From Dyadobacter flavalbus (GTDB taxonomy: Bacteria > Bacteroidota > Bacteroidia > Cytophagales > Spirosomataceae): a stretch of DNA of 64,000 nt. The stretch spans positions 210,579-274,578 of the forward strand of contig NZ_VBSN01000071.1 of assembly GCF_006149045.1 (NCBI RefSeq). The letters run 5' to 3'. Of this stretch, positions 1 to 8,488 are shown one piece after another (within the stretch, counting starts at the first letter, position 1; the number at the start of each line of letters is the position of its first letter). The position numbers were made by a program, and so were the translations under genes. The notes beneath the pieces were generated by a model. That model worked only from the letters and a program-made list of their open reading frames with translations, did no database searches and was not told the DNA's origin.

Positions 1-1
1 T

Positions 2-727
2 GCCGGCAGGAGAGGAACCCGGCAGGTGACTGAAATCGGGTATTCCGTTCCGGAAGGAAGCCTTGACTTCTGGCTGAAAAGACTGGATGACAATCATGTA
101 ACTTACAATAAAGTTTCAGAGAAATTCGGTGAACAGTATATTACTTTTCTGGACCCGGACGGACTGAAATTTGAACTGACGGTTCCGAAAACGGCCGATA
201 ACCGTACGCCATGGGAAACAAACGAAGTTACCGCTGAAAACGCAACCCGCGGATTTCATCATATTACGATCACCAGCAACAAAATAGAAGAAACGGCCAA
301 AATCCTGACGGACATATTCGGATACCGTCTGGTGGAACAGCATGTAAACCGGTTCCGGTTTGTTACGGATGCCGTTGAAACGGCCGCCATTGTAGACCTG
401 GTGGAAGCACCGGGAGAAAGAGCCGGGCATGTTGCGGGTGGATCTGTTCACCACGTAGCGTTCCGCGTTGCCAATGATGACATTCTGATGCAGTTCCGTA
501 AAAAAGTAGTGGAAGCCGGACATCAGATTACGGATAAAATTGACAGGAATTATTTTTATTCCCTGTATTTCCGTGAGCCCGGCGGCGTGTTGTTCGAAAT
601 TGCTAGCGACAATCCCGGATTTGCTACGGATGAAACGGTAGAAGAACTGGGTTCCGGCCTGATGCTTCCGCCACAGTACGAGCCACGCCGTGCACAGATC
701 GAAAGAGTACTTCCCAAACTGGGTTAA
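2..727 (+). CDS. Ring-cleaving dioxygenase, glyoxalase (VOC) fold, 5' truncated
   Basis: The reading frame is open from base 2, so the true start lies outside the window; the GTG at 26 is internal. About 241 residues of the C-terminal part are visible. They hold two vicinal-oxygen-chelate modules: the end of the first (GRRGTRQVTEIGYSVPEGSL, typical of MhqO/LinE-type extradiol dioxygenases) and a full second one from about residue 80 with metal-ligand candidates in GFHHITI, SVHHVAFRV and the glutamate of LFEIASD. The family cleaves hydroquinone- or catechol-like rings using Fe(II) in the cytoplasm. The esterase and pirin genes that follow on the same strand support a quinone or aromatic detoxification role (inference). 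Family call is firm; substrate unknown. Confidence 0.85.
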   Translation, partial: AGRRGTRQVTEIGYSVPEGSLDFWLKRLDDNHVTYNKVSEKFGEQYITFLDPDGLKFELTVPKTADNRTPWETNEVTAENATRGFHHITITSNKIEETAKILTDIFGYRLVEQHVNRFRFVTDAVETAAIVDLVEAPGERAGHVAGGSVHHVAFRVANDDILMQFRKKVVEAGHQITDKIDRNYFYSLYFREPGGVLFEIASDNPGFATDETVEELGSGLMLPPQYEPRRAQIERVLPKLG

Positions 728-811
728 GGGAATTAAAGTAAAGGTAGTCCGGAAGTCGGAAATGTGCAGTTTTCGGCTTCCGGGCCATTGAAAATGTTAA
801 ATCAAGATTTT

Positions 812-1438
812 ATGTACACGCATAGTAAAAATATAGTCATCACAGGAAAACCGGTGAGTGAAGCCAAAAAAGCCATCGTTATGCTGCATGGCCGGGGCGC
901 TTCTGCGGAGGATATTATTTCTTTGAAAAGACACTTGAATCTGGAAAACATGGCCATTTATGCGCCGAACGCTTCCAGTCACAGCTGGTATCCGTACAGT
1001 TTCATGGCGCCGGTTTCACAAAATCAGCCCGCGCTGGATTCGGCACTTGCCGTGATCGGCGAAGTTGTGGCGGAAATTGAAGCATCCGGCATGTCGGCCG
1101 AAAATATTTACTTCGCAGGATTTTCACAAGGCGCATGTCTAACGCTGGAATATACCGCAAGAAACGCAAAACAGTACGGCGGCATTATTGCCCTTACCGG
1201 CGGACTCGTCGGACAGCAGCTTGCAGAAGAAAATTATAAAGGCGATTTCGCGGGAACACCGGTTTTTATTTCAACGGGCGATCCCGATCCGCATGTTCCG
1301 GTTTCGAGAGTAAAGGAAAGTATTGCAACCCTCGAAAGGCTGAATGCATTTGTAACTTATGCCATTTATCCCGGCCGGCCGCATACCATTTCGGCAGAAG
1401 AAATAGAACTTGTCAACAACCAGATTTTGAAATCATGA
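812..1438 (+). CDS. Alpha/beta hydrolase, phospholipase/carboxylesterase family
   Basis: A 208-residue serine hydrolase of the YpfH/MhqD carboxylesterase type. Visible are the oxyanion-hole segment MLHGRGASAED, the nucleophile elbow GFSQGACL (Ser), the acid in STGDPDPHVP (Asp) and the catalytic His in GRPHTIS. No signal peptide, so cytoplasmic. The start at ATG 812 gives the usual family N-terminus (MYTHSKNIV); ATG 794 is an alternative and the GTG at 764 only adds non-conserved residues. Its stop overlaps the start of the pirin gene (ATGA at 1435-1438), and it follows the dioxygenase by 84 bp, so the three are likely co-transcribed. In Firmicutes, MhqO/MhqD-type pairs act in quinone detoxification; the same role here is inference. 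Confidence 0.85.
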   Translation: MYTHSKNIVITGKPVSEAKKAIVMLHGRGASAEDIISLKRHLNLENMAIYAPNASSHSWYPYSFMAPVSQNQPALDSALAVIGEVVAEIEASGMSAENIYFAGFSQGACLTLEYTARNAKQYGGIIALTGGLVGQQLAEENYKGDFAGTPVFISTGDPDPHVPVSRVKESIATLERLNAFVTYAIYPGRPHTISAEEIELVNNQILKS

Positions 1439-2151
1439 AAAACAGCATTATGCATCAATCCGCATCGCGCTTTTCGGCGGATCACGGCTGGCTTAAAAGT
1501 GCCCAGACGTTCAGTTTTCATGGAAACTACGATCCGGACAGAATCCAGTTCGGTGCATTGCGCGTGCTGAACGACGATACCGTCAACGGCGGAAAGGGTT
1601 TTGGCAGGCATCCGCACGACAACATGGAAATCATATCCATTCCGCTGGAAGGAACGCTTGAACATCAGGACAGTATGGGAAATATTGCTGTGATCCGGCC
1701 GGGAGAAATCCAGGCGATGAGTGCGGGAACGGGCATTTATCATACGGAGTTCAACAAGAATGAAAATGAACCCGTTACTTTCCTGCAGATATGGCTTTAT
1801 CCTGATAAACTGAATGTTGCCCCGAGGTACGATCAGCAAAGTTACAGCGACGGCGACAGGCATAACCGATTTCTTCAGATCCTTTCGCCCGATTCGGACG
1901 ATGAAGGCGTCTGGATCAATCAGAATGCATGGTTTCATCTTGGGGACTTTGACGGTGGTGCCGTTACAGATTACAACCTGAAAGTGGCCGGAAACGGTTT
2001 GTATGTATTTGTGATCAGCGGCGATGTGGAAGTAAACGGCCAGTTGCTGAACACACGCGATGGGTATGGAATATGGCCGGAATCTCCGGTTTCTTTCCGT
2101 GCTGTAAGCGATGCAAGCCTGCTGATTATGGAAGTGCCCGAAAAATGGTAA
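1435..2151 (+). CDS. Pirin family protein (bicupin)
   Basis: 238 residues with the pirin N-terminal signature: FGALRVLNDD, then the metal-binding cupin motif FGRHPHDNMEIIS with the His-x-His pair, and EHQDSMGN, followed by a second cupin-like domain. Pirins bind a single Fe or Ni ion; bacterial members include enzymes with quercetin 2,3-dioxygenase activity and redox-responsive regulators. Translationally coupled to the upstream esterase through a 4-bp ATGA overlap. Association with a ring-cleaving dioxygenase gene suggests it takes part in handling aromatic or quinone compounds (inference). Full length for the family; no signal peptide. Confidence 0.9.
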   Translation: MKNSIMHQSASRFSADHGWLKSAQTFSFHGNYDPDRIQFGALRVLNDDTVNGGKGFGRHPHDNMEIISIPLEGTLEHQDSMGNIAVIRPGEIQAMSAGTGIYHTEFNKNENEPVTFLQIWLYPDKLNVAPRYDQQSYSDGDRHNRFLQILSPDSDDEGVWINQNAWFHLGDFDGGAVTDYNLKVAGNGLYVFVISGDVEVNGQLLNTRDGYGIWPESPVSFRAVSDASLLIMEVPEKW

Positions 2152-2203
2152 GGTTTTTCGGGAAAACAGCTATTAAATCTTAATCCATCTGAAACTTTCA
2201 ACC

Positions 2204-2509
2204 ATGAAGGAAATAAATATTCTGGTCCTTGCAGATCATGCAGAGATCCTGGAAACGATACTCCGGCTAATCGGTAATCATGATAACTGGAAGGGCTTTG
2301 GTGCAGGTTCTGCTGAACAGGCTTTTGCAGCCATGGAAAAAAACAAGTTTGATTTAGTACTTTTGGGCGTGGGCGTGGATGAGGAAACCGGAAGACAGAT
2401 CATGGAACATTGCCGTGCGGCTGACCCGAAAATCGGATGCATACGGCACTACGGGGGAGGAAGCGGACTGTTATATTCCGAAATCCGGCACGCATTACAA
2501 ACTGGATAA
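2204..2509 (+). CDS. Degenerate receiver-domain protein lacking the phosphoacceptor Asp
   Basis: A stand-alone 101-residue protein with the CheY-like beta/alpha plan: ILVLADHAEIL at strand 1, FDLVLLGVGVDEETG at strand 3, and CIRHYGGGSGLL where the Thr/Lys region normally lies. In true receivers strand 3 ends in Asp (for example LVLLDV); here that position is Gly. The acidic pair after strand 1 is reduced to one Asp, and no Lys is visible near strand 5. It therefore cannot be phosphorylated in the usual way and is probably a pseudo-receiver that acts through binding. The Crp/Fnr gene begins 18 bp after its stop, so they are probably co-expressed. Confidence 0.7.
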   Translation: MKEINILVLADHAEILETILRLIGNHDNWKGFGAGSAEQAFAAMEKNKFDLVLLGVGVDEETGRQIMEHCRAADPKIGCIRHYGGGSGLLYSEIRHALQTG

Positions 2510-2527
2510 TTGTTTAAAACGGAGCTT

Positions 2528-3106
2528 ATGTTTGAAAAAATCAATGAGTATGCATTAAGGTGTATGCGGTTTGAGTCTCAGGATCTTTCTTATTTCAATT
2601 CATTGCTTCAGTTTAAAACGATTCCTAAAAAAAGCTTTTTACTTCAGGAAGGCGAAGTCTGCCAGTTTGAAGCGTATATTCTGAAAGGCTGCATCCGTAC
2701 GTATCATATTGATTCGTCGGGTGCGGAAGTAACATTGCAGTTTGCCGTTGAAGACTGGTGGGTGAGTGACATCACCAGTTTTCAGAACCAGACGCCCAGT
2801 CTGATGTATATAGAAACCCTGGAAGATTGTGAACTGCTCATACTGACGCCGGAAAACAAGGAAAACCTGCTGGCGCGTGTTCCGGGCTTTGAACGCATGT
2901 TCCGGCTGATGGTGCAGCGGAACCTTGCCCAGCTGCAGGAACGGCTTTTCCGCACCATAACTACTTCCGCAGTTGAAAAGTATCTCGATTTCCTGAACCG
3001 GTATCCGGCCATTCCCCAACGTGTTGCCCAGCACTACATTGCATCCTATCTGGGATTTTCCCCCGAATTCCTCAGTAAAGTAAGAAAAAAACTCAGCGCC
3101 AGGTAA
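2528..3106 (+). CDS. Crp/Fnr family transcriptional regulator
   Basis: 192 residues. The N-terminal two thirds form a cyclic-nucleotide-binding-type beta-roll (IPKKSFLLQEGEVCQFEAYI, then LKGCIRTYHIDSSGAEVTLQ), followed by the long dimer helix and a C-terminal helix-turn-helix (VAQHYIASYLGFSPEFLSKV). This is the usual Bacteroidota Crp/Fnr-like form; no Fe-S cysteine cluster is apparent, and the ligand is unknown. Start set at ATG 2528 (MFEKINEYA); a TTG at 2510 would add six residues with no support. A hairpin terminator follows at 3164-3195. Confidence 0.85.
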   Translation: MFEKINEYALRCMRFESQDLSYFNSLLQFKTIPKKSFLLQEGEVCQFEAYILKGCIRTYHIDSSGAEVTLQFAVEDWWVSDITSFQNQTPSLMYIETLEDCELLILTPENKENLLARVPGFERMFRLMVQRNLAQLQERLFRTITTSAVEKYLDFLNRYPAIPQRVAQHYIASYLGFSPEFLSKVRKKLSAR

Positions 3107-3163
3107 TTTTCAAAAGCAGATTACGGCTCTGATTCATTTATACGAGTAAAAAGCTCTACAAAC

Positions 3164-3195
3164 AAAGCCGTTTTCTGTTCGGAATACGGCTTTTT
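3164..3195 (+). terminator. Rho-independent terminator after the Crp/Fnr gene
   Basis: Perfect 8-bp stem AAAGCCGT/ACGGCTTT with a 14-nt loop, running into a T tract, 58 bp after the stop codon. Confidence 0.75.
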
Positions 3196-3248
3196 CTATA
3201 ATGGAACAGTTGTTTGACATTTCATGACATAACGAAACAATCAATGTC

Positions 3249-3713
3249 ATGTTAGATAAAACAGAAGTAATCGAAGTATTAAACGATTTGATCCTGATAA
3301 ATAACGACCGTATTGAGGGTTATAAAAAAGCATATGATGAAACAGAAGATTCGGATTATGATCTAAAAGCGCTGTATGGCAATCTTGCTGAACACAGCAG
3401 ACAAAATGTTTCCGAACTGACGGGCGAAGTAAGTGCGCTGGGCGGTGAGCCGGCAAGCGGTACCATGCTCTCAGGTAAAATATACCGTGCATGGATGGAT
3501 GTCAAGTCAGCTTTCAGCAGTGACGACAGAAAGACATCGCTTGAAAATTCGGAATTCGGAGAAGACGTTGCACAGAAAGCATATGAAACTGCACTCCGGT
3601 CAGAAGTATTGACACCTGAACTGAGAGCACTTATTACAAGACAAAAAGCAACTTTGAAAAGCGGTCACGATACGATAAAACGGCTTCGTGATTCTGAAAA
3701 AGTAGCTCATTGA
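3249..3713 (+). CDS. PA2169-type four-helix-bundle protein (DUF2383)
   Basis: 154 residues, entirely helical by composition. The opening (EVIEVLNDLILINNDRIEGY), the mid segment ALYGNLAEHSRQNVSEL and the closing helix around LRALITRQKATLKSGHDTIK match the DUF2383/PA2169 ferritin-like family. Members are stress- or stationary-phase-associated; no enzymatic reaction is established. No signal peptide. Monocistronic: bounded by terminators at 3164-3195 and 3737-3765. Confidence 0.85.
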   Translation: MLDKTEVIEVLNDLILINNDRIEGYKKAYDETEDSDYDLKALYGNLAEHSRQNVSELTGEVSALGGEPASGTMLSGKIYRAWMDVKSAFSSDDRKTSLENSEFGEDVAQKAYETALRSEVLTPELRALITRQKATLKSGHDTIKRLRDSEKVAH

Positions 3714-3736
3714 TATTTCATCGATAAACTAGGACG

Positions 3737-3765
3737 GGGTTGGCATTTGCCAACCCTTTTTTATT
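3737..3765 (+). terminator. Rho-independent terminator after the DUF2383 gene
   Basis: Perfect stem GGGTTGGC/GCCAACCC with loop ATTT, followed by TTTTTTATTT, 24 bp after the stop. Confidence 0.9.
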
Positions 3766-3850
3766 TCAAGTAACTCACGCACGCACAGTTGGCACAACAT
3801 TTTAAGTTTAGTCAAAGTAATAATAACAGTTTCATACTCAAACAATCATC

Positions 3851-5086
3851 ATGAAATTTAACTACCGACATCTAAAAACCATTCTGAAAAGTACCTTATT
3901 GTTATCCGCTCTCGGGTTTGCCATTGCAAGCTGCGACGATGACGATGACTTCTGGGACGCTTTCATTCCCGAAACAGATAAAGAGCCAACCACTACACAG
4001 GTAGAAGGCTACGTGTTCCGCCCAGCGCTGGTTCCTGCGGATGCGGCCAATGTTAATCAGCTTAAAGTCGCATCCGGTTTTAAAGTCGCCAAATTTGCCG
4101 AAGGTCTGGGTAAGCCGAGGATTCTGGCTGTGAGCAGCACTGGTTTTGTTTACGCTTCGGATCGTGATGCAGGAATTGTCATGCTGCTGACGGATACCAA
4201 CAAAGACGGCGTTGCGGACGATAAAAAAACAGTTGCCAACATCAAACAGGCGCACGGACTGACTATTTACAAGAACAAAATGTACATAGCAGCTGTAAAT
4301 GAAGTGTATGTTGCCGATATGAATGCCAACGGTACGCTTGGTATGCCCAAGTTACTGATCGACGATCTTCCTGACGGCGGACAGCACCCCAACCGAACCA
4401 TTGCATTCGGGCCGGATGGCAAAATGTACCTGACCGTGGGTAGTACCTGTAATGCCTGTCCGGAGCCCAACGGTGAAAATGCCACCATTCTGATTGCCAA
4501 TGAAGACGGTTCCGGCCGTAAGGTTTTTGCAAAAGGATTGAGAAATACAATCGGATTCGGATGGCATCCTGAAACAGGCGAAATGTGGGGAATGGATCAC
4601 GGTATCGACTGGCTGGGCGACGATGAACAGAAAGAAGAAGTGAATCAGCTAAAAATGGGTGCTGATTACGGCTGGCCTTATATTTATGGAGAAGGAAAAT
4701 ACAATCCGGCCGACAGACCGCAGGGCGATACAACTTATCAGCAGTATCTCCAGAAAACAACGCTTCCTTCGCTGACCTATCAGGCACATTCGGCTCCCAT
4801 GCAAATGGCATTCTATAACGGAGCCATGTTCCCTGCTGAATACAAAAATGATGCATTCGTAGCCATGAGAGGTTCCTGGAACAGAAGCAATCCGGTAGGT
4901 TACAAGATTGTACGTATGCATTTTGAAAACGGTAAGCCGGTTCGCTTTGATGATTTCGTCACCGGGTTTTTGGTAAACAGCAACAAAGCACATTTCGCCC
5001 GTCTGGTCGGGGTGGCTACGCATACGGATGGTTCCCTGCTATTTTCGGATGATACCAACGGCGTAATTTATCGGGTAAGCAAATAG
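3851..5086 (+). CDS. Sorbosone/glucose dehydrogenase-like beta-propeller lipoprotein
   Basis: 411 residues. A signal peptide ends in the lipobox AIASC (Cys about residue 27) followed by acidic residues, so the protein is a lipoprotein. The body is a six-bladed propeller of the PQQ-dependent sugar/L-sorbosone dehydrogenase family: blade motifs GFVYASDRDAGIVMLL and AHGLTIYKNKMYIAA, and the family signature RNTIGFGWHPETGEMWGMDH with downstream NQLKMGADYGWPY. Members oxidise aldoses or sorbosone with PQQ; many Bacteroidota paralogues have untested activity. No PQQ-synthesis genes lie nearby. Single gene, closed by the palindromic terminator at 5137-5170. Confidence 0.85.
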   Translation: MKFNYRHLKTILKSTLLLSALGFAIASCDDDDDFWDAFIPETDKEPTTTQVEGYVFRPALVPADAANVNQLKVASGFKVAKFAEGLGKPRILAVSSTGFVYASDRDAGIVMLLTDTNKDGVADDKKTVANIKQAHGLTIYKNKMYIAAVNEVYVADMNANGTLGMPKLLIDDLPDGGQHPNRTIAFGPDGKMYLTVGSTCNACPEPNGENATILIANEDGSGRKVFAKGLRNTIGFGWHPETGEMWGMDHGIDWLGDDEQKEEVNQLKMGADYGWPYIYGEGKYNPADRPQGDTTYQQYLQKTTLPSLTYQAHSAPMQMAFYNGAMFPAEYKNDAFVAMRGSWNRSNPVGYKIVRMHFENGKPVRFDDFVTGFLVNSNKAHFARLVGVATHTDGSLLFSDDTNGVIYRVSK

Positions 5087-5095
5087 TTTTGACAT

Positions 5096-5137
5096 GATGT
5101 AAAAAGTAAGATGTAAAAAGTAAAAGGTTAAAAAATA
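5096..5137. repeat. Short 7-nt-periodic A-rich tandem tract
   Basis: GATGTAA and AAAGTAA alternate twice exactly, then two degenerate units (AAGGTTA, AAAAATA). It sits between the propeller gene stop and the terminator hairpin. Same 7-nt period as the tracts at 8489, 37014 and 41444. Confidence 0.7.
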
Positions 5138-5170
5138 AAAACCGGCGTTGAATATTCAACGCCGGTTTTT
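5137..5170. terminator. Bidirectional terminator
   Basis: Near-continuous palindrome AAAACCGGCGTTGAAT/ATTCAACGCCGGTTTT (32 bp) with a T run on each strand. Serves the plus-strand propeller gene and can also stop minus-strand reading from the small lipoprotein gene. Confidence 0.9.
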
Positions 5171-5255
5171 ATTTACTGGAATCTATAATTTTTTATTAAC
5201 CAAGATTCAAAAGAGCAGCTTCAAGCTAACGAGACTTTTAGCTGTGTTACTTGAT

Positions 5256-5558
5256 TTATTTTTTATCTCCCAGTCTTTTTACATTGCCCGTGGAAGCACT
5301 GTCATCATGCTTGCTACGCGTTGAATCCGGATTCAGGTTGGCCTGATTGGAGGGATATCCAAGGCTGTCATTCTGGTTATCTTCACCAACGCCCATTGCT
5401 TTTGTGCTTTCTGCACCGCTGCTGTCATTTGGCGTGGCTTCTGTTCTGCTGCCCGATCCTTCGCTTCCTTCATTTTCATTATTTTCAGTGGAGCAGGAGG
5501 AAAACAGGATCATACTTGCAAAACCTAATATAGCGAATGTTGTTTTTAGCTGTTTCAT
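5256..5558 (-). CDS. Small low-complexity lipoprotein, function unknown
   Basis: 100 residues. Signal peptide with lipobox LFSSC (Cys about residue 22), then a hydrophilic, probably disordered tail rich in Ser, Glu, Asn, Asp and Gly (ENNENEGSEGSGSRTEATPN). No recognisable domain. It lies downstream of the CinA and 85-residue genes on the same strand, about 105 bp after the latter, and ends before the bidirectional terminator at 5137-5170. Gene call rests on the signal peptide and lipobox. Confidence 0.7.
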   Translation of the reverse strand: MKQLKTTFAILGFASMILFSSCSTENNENEGSEGSGSRTEATPNDSSGAESTKAMGVGEDNQNDSLGYPSNQANLNPDSTRSKHDDSASTGNVKRLGDKK

Positions 5559-5663
5559 AATTTGTGCTGTTTGCTATTTCAATAATCAATTGATGTTTTT
5601 CAATGTTGTATACAGGAAAAAATGATACCAGTATAGCCGTTTAAAGCATCCGGTCTGCATGCA

Positions 5664-5921
5664 TCAGGTTTTTCCCCGGTTATCCCAATGGTCTTTGATG
5701 ACCTTTCCTTCCTTGTCTTTGATCAGGACTCTTCCGAATCGCTGCCCGATGATCTTTCCTTCGGGGTTCTCATTGCCGATAAAAAGCAGGATCGGGTTGC
5801 CATCGTCGTCCGTCTTGAATGCAATATCGTAACGGCCGAATTTTTTGCTGACCATCCGGTCCGGCTCGTACTTTTTACTTAGTTCTTTCAATAATTTTTC
5901 ACCTATCTTCATCTTCGTCAT
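5664..5921 (-). CDS. Small conserved-looking hypothetical protein
   Basis: 85 residues, basic and acidic, no membrane segment or signal. Alternating beta pattern in the second half (GRYDIAFKTDDDGNPILLFI then IIGQRFGRVLIKDKEGKVIK) suggests a small beta domain. I do not recognise the family. It starts 21 bp after the stop of the CinA-family gene, so the two probably form an operon. Confidence 0.65.
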   Translation of the reverse strand: MTKMKIGEKLLKELSKKYEPDRMVSKKFGRYDIAFKTDDDGNPILLFIGNENPEGKIIGQRFGRVLIKDKEGKVIKDHWDNRGKT

Positions 5922-5942
5922 GTTAGAGTGAAATCCTTTCTT

Positions 5943-6449
5943 TTACTCCGCATTCTCCGGAATCTTCTGCTCGTAAGCCACTTCCTGCATGATCAGTTCC
6001 GCGGCACGGTCAATGGCCTGCATCACGATTTCTTCCGGTTCCCCTTTGAATACTTCACGAACAGCAACGGATCTGTCTTTTATGAAAGCATGCAAAAAAA
6101 TAGTCCCGACCGGCTTTTCCGGCGATTCGCTTCCGCCCGGCGTGGTTAGTCCGGTAATACCAACATGAATGTCGGCGGGAATAAGCGGTTTCAGCCGTCC
6201 GGCAATTTCCTTGGTTACCTCGGCGCTTTCGGGTGTGAATTTGTTAAGAATATCTTCCGGAACATGCAGGATGCTTTTTTTCAGGTCGGCATCATAGCAC
6301 ACGAGTCCGCCTTTCAGTACTTTGCCGGAATCGGGGCAAAGCGAGAATTCAGAGGCGAGTCTTCCGGCCGTTGCACTTTCGGCAAAAGCGACTGTCAGTT
6401 TTCTTTCTGCAAGAGACTTGCTGCAATCCATTACAATTTGTGAAGGCAT
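5943..6449 (-). CDS. CinA family protein, nicotinamide-nucleotide amidase (PncC-like)
   Basis: 168 residues matching only the C-terminal CinA/PncC domain: AFAESATAGRLASEFS (catalytic Ser region), LKGGLVCYDADLKKSILHV, and the glycine-rich GITGLTTPGGSESPEKPVGT. The family deamidates nicotinamide mononucleotide in pyridine-nucleotide recycling. The start is the ATG at 6449 (MPSQIVMDCS); the in-frame TTG at 6491 gives an unconserved extension. Upstream of the 85-residue gene and divergent from the FAD-Rieske gene. Confidence 0.85.
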   Translation of the reverse strand: MPSQIVMDCSKSLAERKLTVAFAESATAGRLASEFSLCPDSGKVLKGGLVCYDADLKKSILHVPEDILNKFTPESAEVTKEIAGRLKPLIPADIHVGITGLTTPGGSESPEKPVGTIFLHAFIKDRSVAVREVFKGEPEEIVMQAIDRAAELIMQEVAYEQKIPENAE

Positions 6450-6705
6450 ATATAAAATCGTTTTTTTATCCAAAAAAATATTGCTTGCCAACTATTAAAA
6501 AACTTTGCCAGCCTGAATCCGCTGCTGTACGGCCGGCCGTTATATATTCCTGTATTGTCAAATACTTTCGGAACCTGAAGAAGAGTTTTTCGTGGAGCTT
6601 TTTCTACAAACCAAATCCGGAGCATTATCTGCGCTTCTGTTTTATCATCCGATGTTTGGTATGATTTTAATCCCTGTACGCAGGGTAACAAGAAAATCAA
6701 AGCAC

Positions 6706-8313
6706 ATGGAGAATAATGACCAAAATACAAATACCGGCAATCCGAATTATCCGGATCAGAGCGGTATAACAAACCCGAATTATCTCAAACCAAACCGGGA
6801 CGGGGCAAATGAAAGCTTATGGCAATCATTCCATTCCGAACTGAGCAGCCAGAACCCGGATCTTTCCCTTGGCAGAGTTTATGACGCACTGATCATCGGG
6901 GCGGGAATCACCGGACTTACGACGGCATTGCTCCTTCAGAAACAAGGATTAAACTGCATTGTGGCCGAAGCGCACAATGTGGGTTTTGGTACCACGGGCG
7001 GAACAACTGCGCATATCAATACTTTCGCAGATACCACCTACGACGAAACGGAAAAAGCGTTTGATGCGGCATCCGCAAAGCTTTTTGCAACGGCTATCAA
7101 CGAGGCTGTCGCCATTATCAATGAGCATGTGCAGGTTTACAGAATTGATTGTGATTTTGAATGGAAGCCGGGCTATGTTTATGCGGAAGACAGCAAACAG
7201 GCCAAGGAACTGGACAGCTTGTATCAGAGCGCACTCAAAGTGGGGGTCAAGGTAAAGGAAACACAGGAAGTTCCAACGCCGGTTTCGTATGAAAAAGCTG
7301 TCGTATTTGATAATCAGGCACAGTTTCATCCGCTGAAATACATAACCGGCTTGCAAAAGGAATTTGTTGCACTCGGCGGTACGGTGCTGGAAAATACGCG
7401 TGTTGAGGATGTGGAAACCCGGGAAGAAATCCATTATGCCATTACGAATGTAAAGGACATTGCAGCCAAAAATGTGATCTATGCCACGCATCTTCCAATC
7501 GGCGGAATCAATCCCCAGCATTTTCTTAATGCGCCATACAGAAGCTATGTAATTGCAGTAAAACTGAGAGATGAAAAATATCCGGATGCGCTGATTTATG
7601 ATTTGCAGGAACCGTATCACTATTTCCGGACGCATGTTATTGACGGACAGAAATATCTGATCGTAGGCGGCCATGATCACAAATCCGGGCACAACGATCC
7701 GGAAAAGTCATTCCGGGATCTTGAAAATTATGTCCGTGAACATTATCATGTGGAATCGGTCGATTATAAATGGTCGGCGCAGTATTATGTCTCTGCGGAC
7801 GGCCTGCCATATATCGGCGAGTTGCCGCTGGCTGCCAAAGGAATTTATGCAGCAACCGGCTTTAATGGCAACGGTATGATTCTGGGTACGATCTCGGCCA
7901 AAGTAATCAGTGACATGATTCTGGGCAAGGAAAGTGAATTTGCAGATTTGTTTGATCCGGCGCGTGTAAAACCATTGGCTGGCTTCAACGAGATTGTAAA
8001 AGAAAATGCAGACGTAGCTTATAAGTTTATTGCCGACCGGCTTTCCATTGATGACATCAAGTCGCTGAACGAAATAGAAAACGGGAGCGGGGCAGTGGTG
8101 GAATACAAGGATAAAAAAGTAGCTATTTACAAAGACAATGCTGGTTCCGTACATGCTTTAAATCCGGTTTGTACGCATGCAAAATGCATTGTTGACTGGA
8201 ACAATTCGGAAAAAAGCTGGGATTGTCCCTGTCACGGTGCAAGGTTTGACATAGACGGAAATGTACTCACAGGACCGGCCAGAAAAAATCTTGAAAAAAT
8301 TACGGTCGATTAA
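6706..8313 (+). CDS. FAD-dependent oxidoreductase with C-terminal Rieske [2Fe-2S] domain
   Basis: 535 residues. A DAO-type FAD fold begins near residue 60 with the dinucleotide motif LIIGAGITGLTTALLLQKQG and AEAHNVGFGTTGGTTAHINT; the FAD C-terminal motif GIYAATGFNGNGMILG follows. The last ~90 residues are a Rieske domain with CTHAKC and CPCHGARFD (two Cys and two His for the cluster, two extra Cys that may form a disulfide). The family couples substrate oxidation by FAD to an internal iron-sulfur centre; the substrate is unknown. Start at ATG 6706 (MENNDQN), preferred over the upstream 6592 frame start, whose extra residues look untranslated. A long hairpin terminator follows. Confidence 0.85.
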   Translation: MENNDQNTNTGNPNYPDQSGITNPNYLKPNRDGANESLWQSFHSELSSQNPDLSLGRVYDALIIGAGITGLTTALLLQKQGLNCIVAEAHNVGFGTTGGTTAHINTFADTTYDETEKAFDAASAKLFATAINEAVAIINEHVQVYRIDCDFEWKPGYVYAEDSKQAKELDSLYQSALKVGVKVKETQEVPTPVSYEKAVVFDNQAQFHPLKYITGLQKEFVALGGTVLENTRVEDVETREEIHYAITNVKDIAAKNVIYATHLPIGGINPQHFLNAPYRSYVIAVKLRDEKYPDALIYDLQEPYHYFRTHVIDGQKYLIVGGHDHKSGHNDPEKSFRDLENYVREHYHVESVDYKWSAQYYVSADGLPYIGELPLAAKGIYAATGFNGNGMILGTISAKVISDMILGKESEFADLFDPARVKPLAGFNEIVKENADVAYKFIADRLSIDDIKSLNEIENGSGAVVEYKDKKVAIYKDNAGSVHALNPVCTHAKCIVDWNNSEKSWDCPCHGARFDIDGNVLTGPARKNLEKITVD

Positions 8314-8366
8314 TAATCTTCTGATTTAAAATAATGCAGATCTGAGCTGATCCGGCATGATAACAG

Positions 8367-8421
8367 AACATTGCGGTATTTCATAAAGCGTTGAAGCGGA
8401 TGAAATACTGCAATGTTTTTA
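8367..8421 (+). terminator. Long-stem terminator after the FAD-Rieske gene
   Basis: An 18-bp stem with a single G-T pair (AACATTGCGGTATTTCAT against ATGAAATACTGCAATGTT), 15-nt loop, then TTTTTA. Located 53 bp after the stop. Confidence 0.8.
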
Positions 8422-8488
8422 TAGTTCCGGATTCATTACTATTGAAAATACACGGCGTAAAATGGGTTCTTTCCATTGAGAATCTTTC

